From contig JAOXSF010000149.1 of NCBI GenBank assembly GCA_025800125.1, positions 40,812-104,811 of the forward strand: a stretch of DNA of 64,000 nucleotides, given 5' to 3'. A program made the position numbers and the translations under genes. The number at the start of each line of letters is the position of its first letter. The first letter of the stretch is position 1. Positions 26,611 through 35,551 of this stretch are shown here, piece after piece. This DNA comes from Marinobacterium sp. (lineage in GTDB: Bacteria > Pseudomonadota > Gammaproteobacteria > Pseudomonadales > Balneatricaceae). The notes beneath the pieces are model-generated. The model saw only the letters and a program-made list of their open reading frames with translations. It was not told the origin of the DNA and made no database searches.

Positions 26611-27000
26611 GTGAACTACCTTACTCTTGCCTGTTTTCATCTGGCCACAGTTATTCCTGCTTTTCTGCTGGGCGCTTTTTTACTGCTATCCAGAAAAGGT
26701 TCTGGGCGGCACAAACAGCTGGGAAAAGTCTATCTGGCATTGATGTTGATTACCGCCATTACTTCTTTATTGATGCCAGCTAAAGTCGGGCCGGTGTTTC
26801 TTAACCATTTTGGTTATATACACCTGCTGAGTGGCTTGACTATTTATGCTGTTCCCACAGCTCTGGTGGCAATCAGGCAGGGCAATACAGCTAAACATAA
26901 GCGCATTATGGTGGTTTTATACACTGGCGGTATTCTGCTTGCGGGGGCATTTGCCTTTATACCTGGGCGGTTGCTGCATGGCTGGCTATTCAATGTGTAG
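26611..27000 (+). CDS. DUF2306 membrane protein
   Basis: 129 residues, GTG start. Four TM segments (about 5-25, 42-56, 68-88, 98-118) and the DUF2306 pattern RKGSGRHKQLGKVYLALML, HLLSGLTIYAVP and AKHKRIMVVLYTGGILLAGAF. Role unknown, although the family is broadly found in bacterial inner membranes. Its end FNV-stop is the template of a 19-bp repeat. Confidence 0.82.
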   Translation: MNYLTLACFHLATVIPAFLLGAFLLLSRKGSGRHKQLGKVYLALMLITAITSLLMPAKVGPVFLNHFGYIHLLSGLTIYAVPTALVAIRQGNTAKHKRIMVVLYTGGILLAGAFAFIPGRLLHGWLFNV

Positions 27001-27023
27001 GCACCTGTTCAATGTGTAGGTAT
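26986..27023 (+). repeat. 19-bp tandem repeat of the DUF2306 gene end
   Basis: CTATTCAATGTGTAGGCAC (26986-27004) and CTGTTCAATGTGTAGGTAT (27005-27023). The first includes the FNV-TAG end of the gene; the second repeats FNV-TAG downstream. Confidence 0.85.
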
Positions 27024-27089
27024 AAGGATGGGCAAAACCGATGTTTTTCAACACAGTATGCCCATCATGCGCCCCCTTTTATTACCGCC

Positions 27090-27989
27090 TCATCCGGTAT
27101 AAGACAGCAACCACTCCCGGATCAACTCCACCCCTGCCTTTGGCCGTGTAGATGCGGGCGGTTCCAGCATATAGAACTGCGACTCGGTCACCAGCGTGTT
27201 ATCCACAGGCTGTACCAGCAGGCCGCTGGCCAGGTAGTCATCTACCAGATTGGCCCAGGCCAGCGCCAGCCCCTGGCCATTAAGCGCAGACTGGATCACC
27301 AGCGGGTAGTTGTTGATTTTCAGACGACGGGCACTTTCCGGGGGGGCGGGCAGGCCACAGCCCTGGAACCAGTCGCGCCAGCTAAGCCAGTCTTCCCGTA
27401 CTTCCAGTGACAGCAGGGTACTGGTGGCCAGTTGTTGCGGGTCGCTGATCTGTGGGTTTTTCGCCAGATAGGCCGGGCTGCATACCGGGAATACCGTTTC
27501 ACTGAACAGCGGCGTGGCGCGCAGGTCTTCCGGTGGGGTATGGCAGTAGAACATCGCTATATCAAACTCGTTATGCCGGATATTGCGCAGTGAATCGACC
27601 GCCATAATGCGCAGGTCGATTTCCGGGTGCAGTTCCTGAAATTCACTGAAGCGTGGCAGCAGCCAGAATGAGGCCATAGCGTTGGTGGTGACCACCGTGA
27701 CCTGCTGGTCACCCTGCCATTGCAGAATCTCACCTGTAGCACCAGCCAGTTGCAACAGTGACTGCTGCACACTGTCGTAGTATTCAGCGCCGGTGTCGGT
27801 CAGGCTCAGGGCCCGTTTATCGCGGATAAACAGCGCCCGGCCCAGATAATCTTCCAGATGGCGCACCTGACGGCTGATCGCCCCCTGGGTAACGCTCAGC
27901 TCATCAGCGGCACGGGTAAAGCTCAGATGACGGGCGGCGGCCTCAAAGGCGACCAGGCTGTTTAATGGCGGTAGTGGTCTGATTCGCAT
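27090..27989 (-). CDS. LysR-family regulator, GcvA-like
   Basis: 299 residues. LPPLNSLVAFEAAARHLSFT and VTQGAISRQVRHLEDYLGRA form the HTH of the GcvA subfamily; the effector domain includes EFDIAMFYCHTPPEDLRATPL and LLSLEVREDWLSWRDWF. It lies downstream of a BCCT transporter gene on the same strand, separated by a terminator, and has its own promoter. It may respond to the imported compatible solute; inferred from position only. Confidence 0.9.
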   Translation of the reverse strand: MRIRPLPPLNSLVAFEAAARHLSFTRAADELSVTQGAISRQVRHLEDYLGRALFIRDKRALSLTDTGAEYYDSVQQSLLQLAGATGEILQWQGDQQVTVVTTNAMASFWLLPRFSEFQELHPEIDLRIMAVDSLRNIRHNEFDIAMFYCHTPPEDLRATPLFSETVFPVCSPAYLAKNPQISDPQQLATSTLLSLEVREDWLSWRDWFQGCGLPAPPESARRLKINNYPLVIQSALNGQGLALAWANLVDDYLASGLLVQPVDNTLVTESQFYMLEPPASTRPKAGVELIREWLLSYTG

Positions 27990-28015
27990 TGCCTCACCTC
28001 AATGCTGAAGTACAG

Positions 28016-28048
28016 ATAAAAACGCCGCCGTGAGGGCCACGGCGGCGT
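28016..28048 (-). terminator. Terminator of the first BCCT gene
   Basis: ACGCCGCCGTG (28022-28032) pairs with CACGGCGGCGT (28038-28048) over 11 bp; on the minus strand it runs into TTTTTAT. Confidence 0.85.
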
Positions 28049-28099
28049 CGGTTGGTCAGTTCTGTAAGCGTTTTTACAACATGCGTTTTTTATAAGTAA

Positions 28100-28131
28100 T
28101 GCTGTTATAAAAATCTGCTGTTATAAAAAGC
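28100..28131 (-). repeat. 16-bp tandem repeat beyond the first BCCT gene
   Basis: TGCTGTTATAAAAATC (28100-28115) and TGCTGTTATAAAAAGC (28116-28131), one mismatch, 20 bp past the stop of the minus-strand BCCT gene. Not an obvious copy of the gene end. Confidence 0.8.
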
Positions 28132-28150
28132 ACCTTTACAAAACAGTAGC

Positions 28151-29785
28151 TTAGATACCACTGACTGTCACGGGCTCCGGTGTTACCCCGTTGCCGCCCG
28201 CAATGCTTTCATCACGCAGGGCACGCTGTAATGACATCGCCATCAGCACCGCCAGTACCGCGGCAGGCAGGGCGGCACAGATGGTCGCCGTCTGTACGGT
28301 TTTCAGCCCCCCGGCCCAGAGCAGACCAGCCGCAATGGCACCAATCACCAGCCCCCAGGCAACCCGGCTCAGTTGCGGCGGTTCCAGACTACCCCGTGAG
28401 CTGAGGGTAGAAACCACCAGTGTGCCGGAATCGGCCGAGGTGACAAAGTAGGTGACCAGTAACAGCGTTGTCAGCGCACTGAGTACTGTGCTGACACTGG
28501 CACCGGAGCTTGCTTCGATGGTGTCAAACAGGGTGAAGATCGCCAGTGTTGAATCAGCTTTGGTTGCCAGCAGAATCTCGCCGCCTTTGAACTCGCCAGC
28601 GTCACCACTGAGCTGCTGTTCAGCAACAGCGGCCTGATGGGCAACGCGGTCTTCATGCTCATACTTGATGGCTGAGCCACCAAAGGCAGCAATCCACAGG
28701 AAACCGAACAGTGTGGGTGCGATCAGTGCGCCACCGACCAGCTCGCGCACGGTACGGCCACGGGAAATGCGGGCAATGAACATGCCGACAAACGGTGCCC
28801 AGGTCAGCCACCAGGCCCAGTAGAACGCCGTCCACCAATTTTGCCACTGGGAATCTGCCTGGGCATCACTCCACAGGCTCAGGCCAACAATGTTCTGGGC
28901 GTAATCGGCAGTGCCTTCCAGCCAGGTGTGCAGAATATAGCGGGTCGGGCCAAACAGCAGCACACCGGCCAGCAACAGCAGCGACAGCACCACATTGCCA
29001 ATCGACAGCAGGCGAATGCCCTTACCGACGCCGGACATAACCGACATGATGGCGACCAGTGAGATCACAATAATCAGCACAATCTGGGTACCGAGCCCCA
29101 CTTCCACACCAAACAGCTTCTCTATGCCGGTGCTCATCTGCACCACACCCAGGCCGAATGAAGTAGCGATACCAAAGGCGGTAATGGCAACCACCATAAT
29201 ATCTACCACGTTACCGAACCAGCCGTTCATACGGGCTTCGCCAAACAGTGGTTCCAGGGTTGAGCGAATCGACAGTGGTCGACCACGGCGGTAGGCAAAG
29301 TACGCCAGCCCCAGCGCTACGGTGATATAAAGTGCCCAGGGGTGCAGGCCCCAGTGGAAGAAGCTCAGCCGGATAGCGGTTTCCGCTGACTGCTGGCTCA
29401 TCCCCTCGCTCGCGAAAGGGTTACTGGCGTAGTGCCACATCGGTTCAGCAACCGACCAGAACAGCAGACCAATACCCATACCGGCACTGAACAGCATTGA
29501 TAACCAGGAACCGAGGCCAAATTCAGGCTGTTCATCATCCCTGCCCAGGCGGATATTGCCGAAACGGCTCATCATCAGGTAGATCAGAAAGACCAGTACA
29601 CCGGTAGCCATAGCCAGATAAAACCATTTGAAACGGTGCAGAATATCGCCGGAAACTTCAGTAAACAGTGCGCCTGCTTTATCCGCCAGTACGCCACAGA
29701 TTACAACAAAGCCGATGATCAGTATTTTGGAGATCAGGGTTACCGTGGGGTCAATCCCATGGAGAATCCCGTTTTTATTATTCAT
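28151..29785 (-). CDS. BCCT-family transporter (betaine/choline/carnitine type)
   Basis: 544-residue transporter with about 12 TM helices. GMGIGLLFWSVAEPMWHY carries the glycine-rich unwound helix and the tryptophan-rich substrate region; WAWWLTWAPFVGMFIARISR is the BCCT fingerprint, followed by GRTVRE. These proteins import quaternary amines such as glycine betaine, choline, carnitine or DMSP with sodium or protons. The GMGIG form is typical of betaine-type members. No long C-terminal osmosensing tail is present. It lies near a DddP-like enzyme and a Rieske amine-type oxygenase, so a DMSP- or betaine-like substrate is plausible. Confidence 0.92.
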   Translation of the reverse strand: MNNKNGILHGIDPTVTLISKILIIGFVVICGVLADKAGALFTEVSGDILHRFKWFYLAMATGVLVFLIYLMMSRFGNIRLGRDDEQPEFGLGSWLSMLFSAGMGIGLLFWSVAEPMWHYASNPFASEGMSQQSAETAIRLSFFHWGLHPWALYITVALGLAYFAYRRGRPLSIRSTLEPLFGEARMNGWFGNVVDIMVVAITAFGIATSFGLGVVQMSTGIEKLFGVEVGLGTQIVLIIVISLVAIMSVMSGVGKGIRLLSIGNVVLSLLLLAGVLLFGPTRYILHTWLEGTADYAQNIVGLSLWSDAQADSQWQNWWTAFYWAWWLTWAPFVGMFIARISRGRTVRELVGGALIAPTLFGFLWIAAFGGSAIKYEHEDRVAHQAAVAEQQLSGDAGEFKGGEILLATKADSTLAIFTLFDTIEASSGASVSTVLSALTTLLLVTYFVTSADSGTLVVSTLSSRGSLEPPQLSRVAWGLVIGAIAAGLLWAGGLKTVQTATICAALPAAVLAVLMAMSLQRALRDESIAGGNGVTPEPVTVSGI

Positions 29786-29887
29786 CTATCAGGCTCCATA
29801 TTTTTATTATCAGATAGATTTTTATGTTGTTATTTACCCATTATCCGGCCAGTGCTGACTGAACAGGGGGCAGATTACGCGATCTTG

Positions 29888-29909
29888 AAAAAAGCCCTCC
29901 GAAGAGGGC
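29888..29909 (-). terminator. Terminator of DddP-like/DMT exporter transcript
   Basis: GCCCTC (29894-29899) and GAGGGC (29904-29909) with a CGAA loop; followed on the minus strand by six T. Confidence 0.8.
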
Positions 29910-30060
29910 GAACAGCACAGGAATGCAGTTCAAAATTGATAGTGTTCAAAACACTGATCTGCATCAAACGACTTTTCAGCCGGGCGTGGATGAGTTTTTG
30001 TCATGCCGTTATGCCCGGTGTGTTATGGCGGGTTCCAGACAGCCGGGCATCTTTATCTGT

Positions 30061-30108
30061 CACAGGTTTACGGTGCCACAGGTTTACAGCGCCACAGGTT
30101 TACGGCAC
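30061..30108 (-). repeat. 16-bp triple tandem repeat after DMT exporter
   Basis: Units CACAGGTTTACGGTGC, CACAGGTTTACAGCGC and CACAGGTTTACGGCAC, exactly 16 bp each, 8 bp beyond the exporter stop. On the minus strand each unit contains GTAAACC. Confidence 0.9.
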
Positions 30109-30116
30109 CACACGCT

Positions 30117-31052
30117 CTATGATGTCGGGCGCTGCTTGACGGTGATGGCAGCGCCACACTGACGTGCTGACTGGCGCGATTGCGACCACACCATCAGCAG
30201 CGCAGCAGCGATCACCAGCACGACACCCAGCAGGCTGCGCTGGGTTAGCGTTTCCTGCAACAGTAACCAGGCCCAGAAGATGGAGGCGATCGGTTCGGTG
30301 GTAGAGAAGATGGCAATATCAAATTGCCGTTGCAGTATGGCGATACCACGAATCAGCAACAGAAAGGGGATAAAGGTGGAGATAATACCCAGCGCCAGCA
30401 CCATCAACCAGCCATGGCCAGAGACTGGTAACTCTGCCTGACCGGCCAGCACCGGCAGACTGAACACCAGCGCCGCACCGATCAGTGTCCAGGAGGCACC
30501 ACCCAGCGCGTTATCCTGTGGCATCCAGCGCGGTGCGCCAATAATGTAGCCGCTGTAAAACAGTGCAGCCCCCAGCCCGAACAGCATCCCCACCCAGCTG
30601 ATGCCGTTTCCCGTCATATCGCTATCAAGTGTGCAGTAAATTCCCAGCAGCGCCCCCACCAGAGCCAGAATACGCAGCATCGAAAAGGATTCCTGACGTT
30701 TCAGCCAGCCGATCAGAAATACCACCAGCGGAAACAGGCTGAACAGCATCACTGTCAGGCTGACGCTGATCTGAGACAGCGCGGCAAAGTAGCAGAGCGA
30801 TGCCAGCCCGTTGATCACCCCCAGCACACCAGCCCCTTTCAGCGGCTTGCGTACCGAAGGCAGCAACAGCAGTAACAGCAGGCTGGGTACCAGAAAACGT
30901 AACCAGACCAGCCCCAGGGTATTGGCCCCATCAGCGTATACGGCACGGGCAAAAATCGGTTGCAGGCTGAACCCCAGTGCCGCCAACAGAATCAGCCCGG
31001 CTCCGCTCAGGTAGTGGCGGGTGCTACTGGTGGGGGACGGTGTGTAACTCAT
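30117..31052 (-). CDS. DMT-superfamily (EamA) transporter
   Basis: 311 residues, about ten TM helices in two EamA halves: GAGLILLAALGFSLQPIFAR first, LGVINGLASLCYFAALSQIS in repeat 1, and SVVLVIAA-like LLGVVLVIAAALLMVWSQ last. It likely exports a small metabolite. Its start overlaps the stop of the DddP-like gene by 4 bp (ATGA), so the two are translated from one message. Export of a lyase product or of a toxic intermediate is a fair guess. Confidence 0.87.
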   Translation of the reverse strand: MSYTPSPTSSTRHYLSGAGLILLAALGFSLQPIFARAVYADGANTLGLVWLRFLVPSLLLLLLLPSVRKPLKGAGVLGVINGLASLCYFAALSQISVSLTVMLFSLFPLVVFLIGWLKRQESFSMLRILALVGALLGIYCTLDSDMTGNGISWVGMLFGLGAALFYSGYIIGAPRWMPQDNALGGASWTLIGAALVFSLPVLAGQAELPVSGHGWLMVLALGIISTFIPFLLLIRGIAILQRQFDIAIFSTTEPIASIFWAWLLLQETLTQRSLLGVVLVIAAALLMVWSQSRQSARQCGAAITVKQRPTS

Positions 31053-32320
31053 CGCAGCCAGTCCTCCTGCCAGGGATAACTGGACAGCGCTACACAGCCA
31101 TCACGGGTAATCAGCACCTGCTGTTCCAGCTTGATACCCTCCTTGCCACCTTGCTCTGCGATATAACTTTCAACACACACCACCATATTCTCCTCGAAAT
31201 GTCCGTCATACCCGGCGCTACGCCAGTCTTCACCCCAATGTGCCACCGCCGGGAATTCATCAGCCAGCCCCACACCATGTACCACGCAGCAGTAGCGGTT
31301 ATGGTAGAACGGTTCGGGTATTGGCCAGGCGTGTTCGCTGAATTCGCGGTAGCTCAGGCCCGCTTTCAGCAACGCCATATTATGCGTCACCTGAGCATGG
31401 GCGAGCCGATAAAGACGACGCTGCTCCGCTGTGGGTGCGACATGGCCGACGGTCCAGGCACGGGAAATATCGGCACAGTAGCCATAGGGGCCGATCAGGT
31501 CGGTATCGAAACTGACAATTTCCCCAGCCTGCATCACCCGGTTACTGGACTCCTGCATCCAGGGGTTGGTACGGGGGCCAGAGGCCAGCAGCCGGGTTTC
31601 GATCCACTCGCCGCCATTGCGAATATTCTCGTAATGCAGCCAGGCCCAGAGTTCATTTTCAGTCATACCGGGGCGTAACTCATCGTGCATACGCTGAATA
31701 CCCTGTTCACAGACACGGATAGTCCAGCGCATCAGCTCAAGTTCTTCACTGGATTTTATCCGTCGTGCTTCCTCCATCAGACTGTGGCCTTCCACCAGTG
31801 TCAGGCCCGCTTCGCGCAGCAGCTCCAGCCCTTCAAAATCGGCTTTATCCACCGCCAGCCGGCGGTTATCCGGGCTGTGCCGGGCCATCAGGTCAGTAAT
31901 TTCATCGGCCCACTGGCGCGCTTTTTCGTCGATGCGATTACCGGCCCCGAAATAGCTCCAGTTGATGGCGGTACGAATCTCATCCACCTGCTGATTGCCT
32001 TCCAGCAGGTGCTCGCAGTTATGAAACTCCCACAGCACAACAGGCCCTTCAGCGAACACCAGCGCATAACGGGCAAAGTTGTGCAGTGTCCAGACCTGCA
32101 TATTGGAGCTATCGGTGGCATAGCGAATATTAACCGGGTCATACAGCAGCATGGCGGCGCAATCGTTGGCCAGCAGCTGCTGGCGCACCCGTTGCAGACG
32201 GTAACTGCAAGCGGCCTGATGGGTTGTTGCGGAAACCGGGTTACGCAGCGGCTGATCGCTGTTCACTACATATTCCTGGTGGGGTTGCAGGTTCGCCTGT
32301 GAAAGATGGTAGCTGGACAT
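31049..32320 (-). CDS. dddP: DddP-like DMSP lyase homologue (M24 metallopeptidase fold)
   Basis: 423 residues from the ATG at 32320; a GTG at 32374 would add 18. It belongs to the M24/creatinase fold and keeps stretches I recognise from roseobacter DddP: DPVNIRYATDSSNMQVW, GGEWIETRLLASGPRTNPW and VSFDTDLIGPYGYCADISRA. The metal-site aspartates (FDTD...ADIS) and HGVGLADEFP, with the aspartate placed like the DddP catalytic residue, are present. DddP splits dimethylsulfoniopropionate into dimethyl sulfide and acrylate. The known alternative is an M24 relative with another substrate. Co-translated with the DMT exporter; BCCT transporter next door. The symbol is given as family placement; activity is not proven. 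Confidence 0.68.
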   Translation of the reverse strand: MSSYHLSQANLQPHQEYVVNSDQPLRNPVSATTHQAACSYRLQRVRQQLLANDCAAMLLYDPVNIRYATDSSNMQVWTLHNFARYALVFAEGPVVLWEFHNCEHLLEGNQQVDEIRTAINWSYFGAGNRIDEKARQWADEITDLMARHSPDNRRLAVDKADFEGLELLREAGLTLVEGHSLMEEARRIKSSEELELMRWTIRVCEQGIQRMHDELRPGMTENELWAWLHYENIRNGGEWIETRLLASGPRTNPWMQESSNRVMQAGEIVSFDTDLIGPYGYCADISRAWTVGHVAPTAEQRRLYRLAHAQVTHNMALLKAGLSYREFSEHAWPIPEPFYHNRYCCVVHGVGLADEFPAVAHWGEDWRSAGYDGHFEENMVVCVESYIAEQGGKEGIKLEQQVLITRDGCVALSSYPWQEDWLR

Positions 32321-32813
32321 TGCGTTGGGCTCTTGTGGCTGGATTTTTATTGTGGGTATCTTGTGACTGGGCACTCAAAGCTGAGCACTGACCAGCCACT
32401 GTAAATAAACCGCTATGAATAAACCGCTATGAATAAACCGCTGTGGATATTTTTATGCGTGATTTCTGCACATCACTTTTGCGCAACGCTAACCGGCTTA
32501 TAAATACGGGTAAAACGACAAAAACTCATGACCTGATGAGCAAACAGCATGGGGCCTGAAGGCCACAGCAAGGCAGCGAAGCAACGCATTTATTGCCCTG
32601 TATTGCGTAGGTTTTTATGACGCTTAAAAGCATCTTTCTGTCGCAAATAGCGAGAATTTTAATCCATGAGTTTTTCTCATAACCTCGCGCCTTAAAAATC
32701 GTTTTTTTGCTTTTTTTTCGCTCAGTAATATCCGCTTTATCACGCACCGGGTGCGTAGAACCAAAAATAACAAAGACCGGTCGATGCACAGGTCAGAGGT
32801 GGAGATGTATTCA
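32321..32813. other. Divergent intergenic region before the Rieske gene
   Basis: 493 bp. It holds a 14-bp triple repeat AATAAACCGCTATG (32404-32417, 32418-32431, 32432-32445), which may overlap the DddP-like promoter, and an AT-rich block (32690-32720) that is a likely promoter area for the Rieske gene. The in-frame extension of the Rieske gene upstream to 32751 has no ribosome site. No further gene. Confidence 0.6.
32404..32445. repeat. 14-bp triple tandem repeat in divergent promoter
   Basis: Three units of AATAAACCGCTATG; the last reads AATAAACCGCTGTG. Located 84 bp upstream of the DddP-like ATG. Could be operator repeats or slippage products. Confidence 0.9.
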
Positions 32814-34001
32814 ATGAGCAACGATATGCAGAAAATTCCGGCAGCGGTGCTGGACGCGGTACGCCAGCCAATCGCAGAAGCTAATGGCATGCCAAACGCC
32901 GTTTACGATGACCCAGCGCTGTTCGCGTTTGAGCGCGACAACGTACTGGGTAAAACCTGGGCGGGACTGGCGTTTGCCAGCGAGCTGCCACGTAACGGTT
33001 TTGCCAAGCCGGTTGACTTTATGGGGCTGCCGCTGGCGATTATGCGTAACCGTGATGGCGAACTGAAAGTTTTCCACAACATCTGTAGCCACCGTGGCAT
33101 GATCATGCTGCGTGAAGAGACCGAAGTTGAAGGTATGGTACGTTGCCCATACCACTCCTGGACCTACGACCTGAACGGTAACCTGAAAGGCACCCCACAC
33201 ATTGGCGGTGTCGGCAAACACACGGCAGAAGGTTTTGTCTGCGAGAAGCATGGCCTGAAAGAGGTGCGCGCCGCCGTCTGGATGGGCATCATCTTTATCA
33301 ACCTGTCTGGCGATGCCGAGCCATTCTCTGACTTTATTGCCCCGCTGGTAAGCCGCTGGGAAGGCTTTACCGGTGAAGGCGGTTTCGAGAAAGTCCGTGT
33401 TGCCCCGACAGGCAGCAATATGGAACTGACCGTCGAAGCCAACTGGAAGCTGGCAGTAGAAAACTACTGTGAAGCCTACCACCTGCCATGGGTTCACCCG
33501 AGCCTGAATACCTACTCGCCGCTGGATCAGCACTATAACCTGATCGTCAACGACTACATGTCAGGCCAGGGTAGCTACACCTACAATCTGTCTGATGTTG
33601 CGGGTACCAGCCTGCCACAGTTTGCTGACTGGCCACAGGACAAGATTCGCCAGGCGGAATATGTGTCGCTGTACCCGAATGTACTGCTGGGCGTACAGGC
33701 AGACCACGCCTTTGCCATTATTCTGCAACCACAGGCTAACAACCGCACGCTGGAAAAACTGCAACTGTCCTACGTGGGTGACAGCGCGACAGGTGATGAG
33801 TATGCCGCCTGCCGTTCTGCGGTACTGGAAAGCTGGAAAGTGGTATTCGGTGAAGATGTCTTCGCCGTGGAAGGCATGCAGGATGGCCGTAAATCGCCTG
33901 CCTTTACCGGCGGTGTGTTCTCGCCGGTACTGGATGGCCCAACCCACCATTTCCATGTCTGGGTAGCAGAACAGTACGCCAACGCACAGTCAGAAAGCTG
34001 A
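32814..34001 (+). CDS. Rieske-type oxygenase alpha subunit (quaternary-amine type)
   Basis: 395 residues from the ATG after AGGTGGAG. The Rieske [2Fe-2S] ligands are C91-S-H93 and C111-PY-H114. The mononuclear iron histidines are H223 and H228 in AYHLPWVH, with E216 and E220 near the position of the bridging acidic residue. Relatives are choline monooxygenase, carnitine oxygenase CntA and glycine-betaine or stachydrine demethylases, all acting on quaternary amines. The aldehyde dehydrogenase next door favours a reaction giving an aldehyde, such as choline or carnitine oxygenation, but the sequence alone does not decide. Its electrons probably come from the rubredoxin-reductase at 35552. Followed by its own terminator. 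Confidence 0.85.
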   Translation: MSNDMQKIPAAVLDAVRQPIAEANGMPNAVYDDPALFAFERDNVLGKTWAGLAFASELPRNGFAKPVDFMGLPLAIMRNRDGELKVFHNICSHRGMIMLREETEVEGMVRCPYHSWTYDLNGNLKGTPHIGGVGKHTAEGFVCEKHGLKEVRAAVWMGIIFINLSGDAEPFSDFIAPLVSRWEGFTGEGGFEKVRVAPTGSNMELTVEANWKLAVENYCEAYHLPWVHPSLNTYSPLDQHYNLIVNDYMSGQGSYTYNLSDVAGTSLPQFADWPQDKIRQAEYVSLYPNVLLGVQADHAFAIILQPQANNRTLEKLQLSYVGDSATGDEYAACRSAVLESWKVVFGEDVFAVEGMQDGRKSPAFTGGVFSPVLDGPTHHFHVWVAEQYANAQSES

Positions 34002-34017
34002 TTGGCATCTGCCAGAG

Positions 34018-34047
34018 CCCCGGATGGCCTTGCCCTCCGGGGTTTTT
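34018..34047 (+). terminator. Terminator after Rieske oxygenase gene
   Basis: CCCCGGA (34018-34024) pairs with TCCGGGG (34036-34042) and is followed by five T. It may lower expression of the downstream dehydrogenase and reductase relative to the oxygenase. Confidence 0.85.
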
Positions 34048-34103
34048 CGTCTTAACCACGCGCTAAGCCCTGAAAAATATACCTATAACAAGAGAGTGCC
34101 TTC

Positions 34104-35537
34104 ATGAACCCGACAGATCACTGGCTGAACTTTATTGGTGGTGAATGGCTGGACAGCCAGCAGACCATCGACGTTGATGACCCGGCAACCGGCAAAGTCT
34201 TTGCCACCGTTGCCTGTGCCGACAGCAACACCGTTGACCGTGCCGTACAGGCGGCCCGTGCCTGTGCTGATTCCGGTGTGCTGAGCGATTGCCGTCCAGT
34301 GGAACGTGCGGCGCTGATGCGTCGTATCGCGGATGAAATTCGTGCCATTGCCGACAAGGCAGCACCGCTGCTGGCCCGTGAAAATGGCAAATCGCTGGAC
34401 GATGCCCGCGAAGAGTTTCTGATGGCGGCGAAGTATTTCGAATACTACGCCGGTATGGCGGACAAGATTGAGGGGGTCTCTATCCCGCTGGGTAAAGACT
34501 ATGTGGATTACACCGTCTACGAGCCGGTAGGGGTGTCGGCGCAGATTGTGCCCTGGAATTTCCCTGTCGATATTTGTGGCCGTTCGCTGGCACCGGCACT
34601 GGCCGCCGGTAACGCGGTGGTGGTGAAATCACCAGAGATTTCCCCCCTGGCGATGACATGGCTGGCCACCGCCTGTCAGCGGGCCGGGTTGCCGAACGGG
34701 GCTTTTAACCTGATCTGTGGCTATGGTCATGAAGCCGGTGCAGCGCTGGTCGCCCACGAAGGTATTGATCAGATCGTCTTCACCGGTTCAGTGCCAACCG
34801 GGCAGGCAATTCTGCGCAGTGCTGCTGAACGGGCGATCCCATCAGTGATGGAGCTGGGCGGAAAGTCCGCGGCGGTGGTGTTTGCCGATGCCGATATGGA
34901 GCAGCTGCTCAGCAGTGTGAAATGGGGCATCTTTTTTAATGCCGGTCAGGTCTGTTCCGCTATGTCACGCCTGCTGGTACAGCGTGAAATCTATGATCAG
35001 GTAGTTACAGCCGTCACCGAACTGGCACAAAGCCAGCAGCTGGGTGCCGGGCTCGACAATGCCGAGCTGACGCCTGTGGTGTCCCGCCGTCAGCAGCAGC
35101 AGGTGCTGAGCCTGTGTGACCAGGCGGTCAGCGAAGGTGCGCGGCTGCTGACCGGTGGTAAAGCTCCCGCCCGCGACGGTTACTTTGTCGAAGCGACGGT
35201 ATTTGCTGATGTAACGCCAGCGATGAGCCTGTTCCGCAATGAAGTGTTCGGCCCGGTGATCGCCATTACCCCGTTCGATAGCGAAGAGGAAGCCTGGGCG
35301 CTGGCCAATGGTACCGAGTTTGGTCTGGTGGCCGGTGTCTTCACCCATGATCTGACCCGTACACTGCGCGCCACTCGCGCCCTGAAAGCAGGCCAGGTGT
35401 TTGTCAACGAGTGGTATGCCGGGGGTATCGAAACACCATTTGGTGGCATCAAACTGTCAGGCTTTGGCCGCGAAAAGGGCCAGGAAGCGCTGTACAGCTA
35501 TGTCAACACCAAGAATATCGCCATCCGGGTCAGCTGA
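34104..35537 (+). CDS. NAD(P)-dependent aldehyde dehydrogenase (betaine-aldehyde type)
   Basis: 477 residues. Catalytic glutamate in VMELGGKSAAVVF and nucleophile cysteine in FFNAGQVCSAMSRL; the substrate/oxyanion asparagine lies in IVPWNFPVDI. The TPFGGIKLSGFGREKG end is typical of betaine-aldehyde and related dehydrogenases. It probably oxidises the aldehyde made by the Rieske oxygenase to an acid. It starts 102 bp after the oxygenase stop, behind a terminator, and 14 bp before the reductase gene. Confidence 0.88.
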   Translation: MNPTDHWLNFIGGEWLDSQQTIDVDDPATGKVFATVACADSNTVDRAVQAARACADSGVLSDCRPVERAALMRRIADEIRAIADKAAPLLARENGKSLDDAREEFLMAAKYFEYYAGMADKIEGVSIPLGKDYVDYTVYEPVGVSAQIVPWNFPVDICGRSLAPALAAGNAVVVKSPEISPLAMTWLATACQRAGLPNGAFNLICGYGHEAGAALVAHEGIDQIVFTGSVPTGQAILRSAAERAIPSVMELGGKSAAVVFADADMEQLLSSVKWGIFFNAGQVCSAMSRLLVQREIYDQVVTAVTELAQSQQLGAGLDNAELTPVVSRRQQQQVLSLCDQAVSEGARLLTGGKAPARDGYFVEATVFADVTPAMSLFRNEVFGPVIAITPFDSEEEAWALANGTEFGLVAGVFTHDLTRTLRATRALKAGQVFVNEWYAGGIETPFGGIKLSGFGREKGQEALYSYVNTKNIAIRVS

Positions 35538-35551
35538 GCGGGGACTGAGCT

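Larger units (their letters stand above)
29786..30116. other. Gap between BCCT and DMT exporter
   Basis: 331 bp with the promoter region of the minus-strand BCCT gene (AT-rich at 29795-29850), a terminator (29888-29909) and a 16-bp triple repeat (30061-30108). No gene. Confidence 0.6.
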
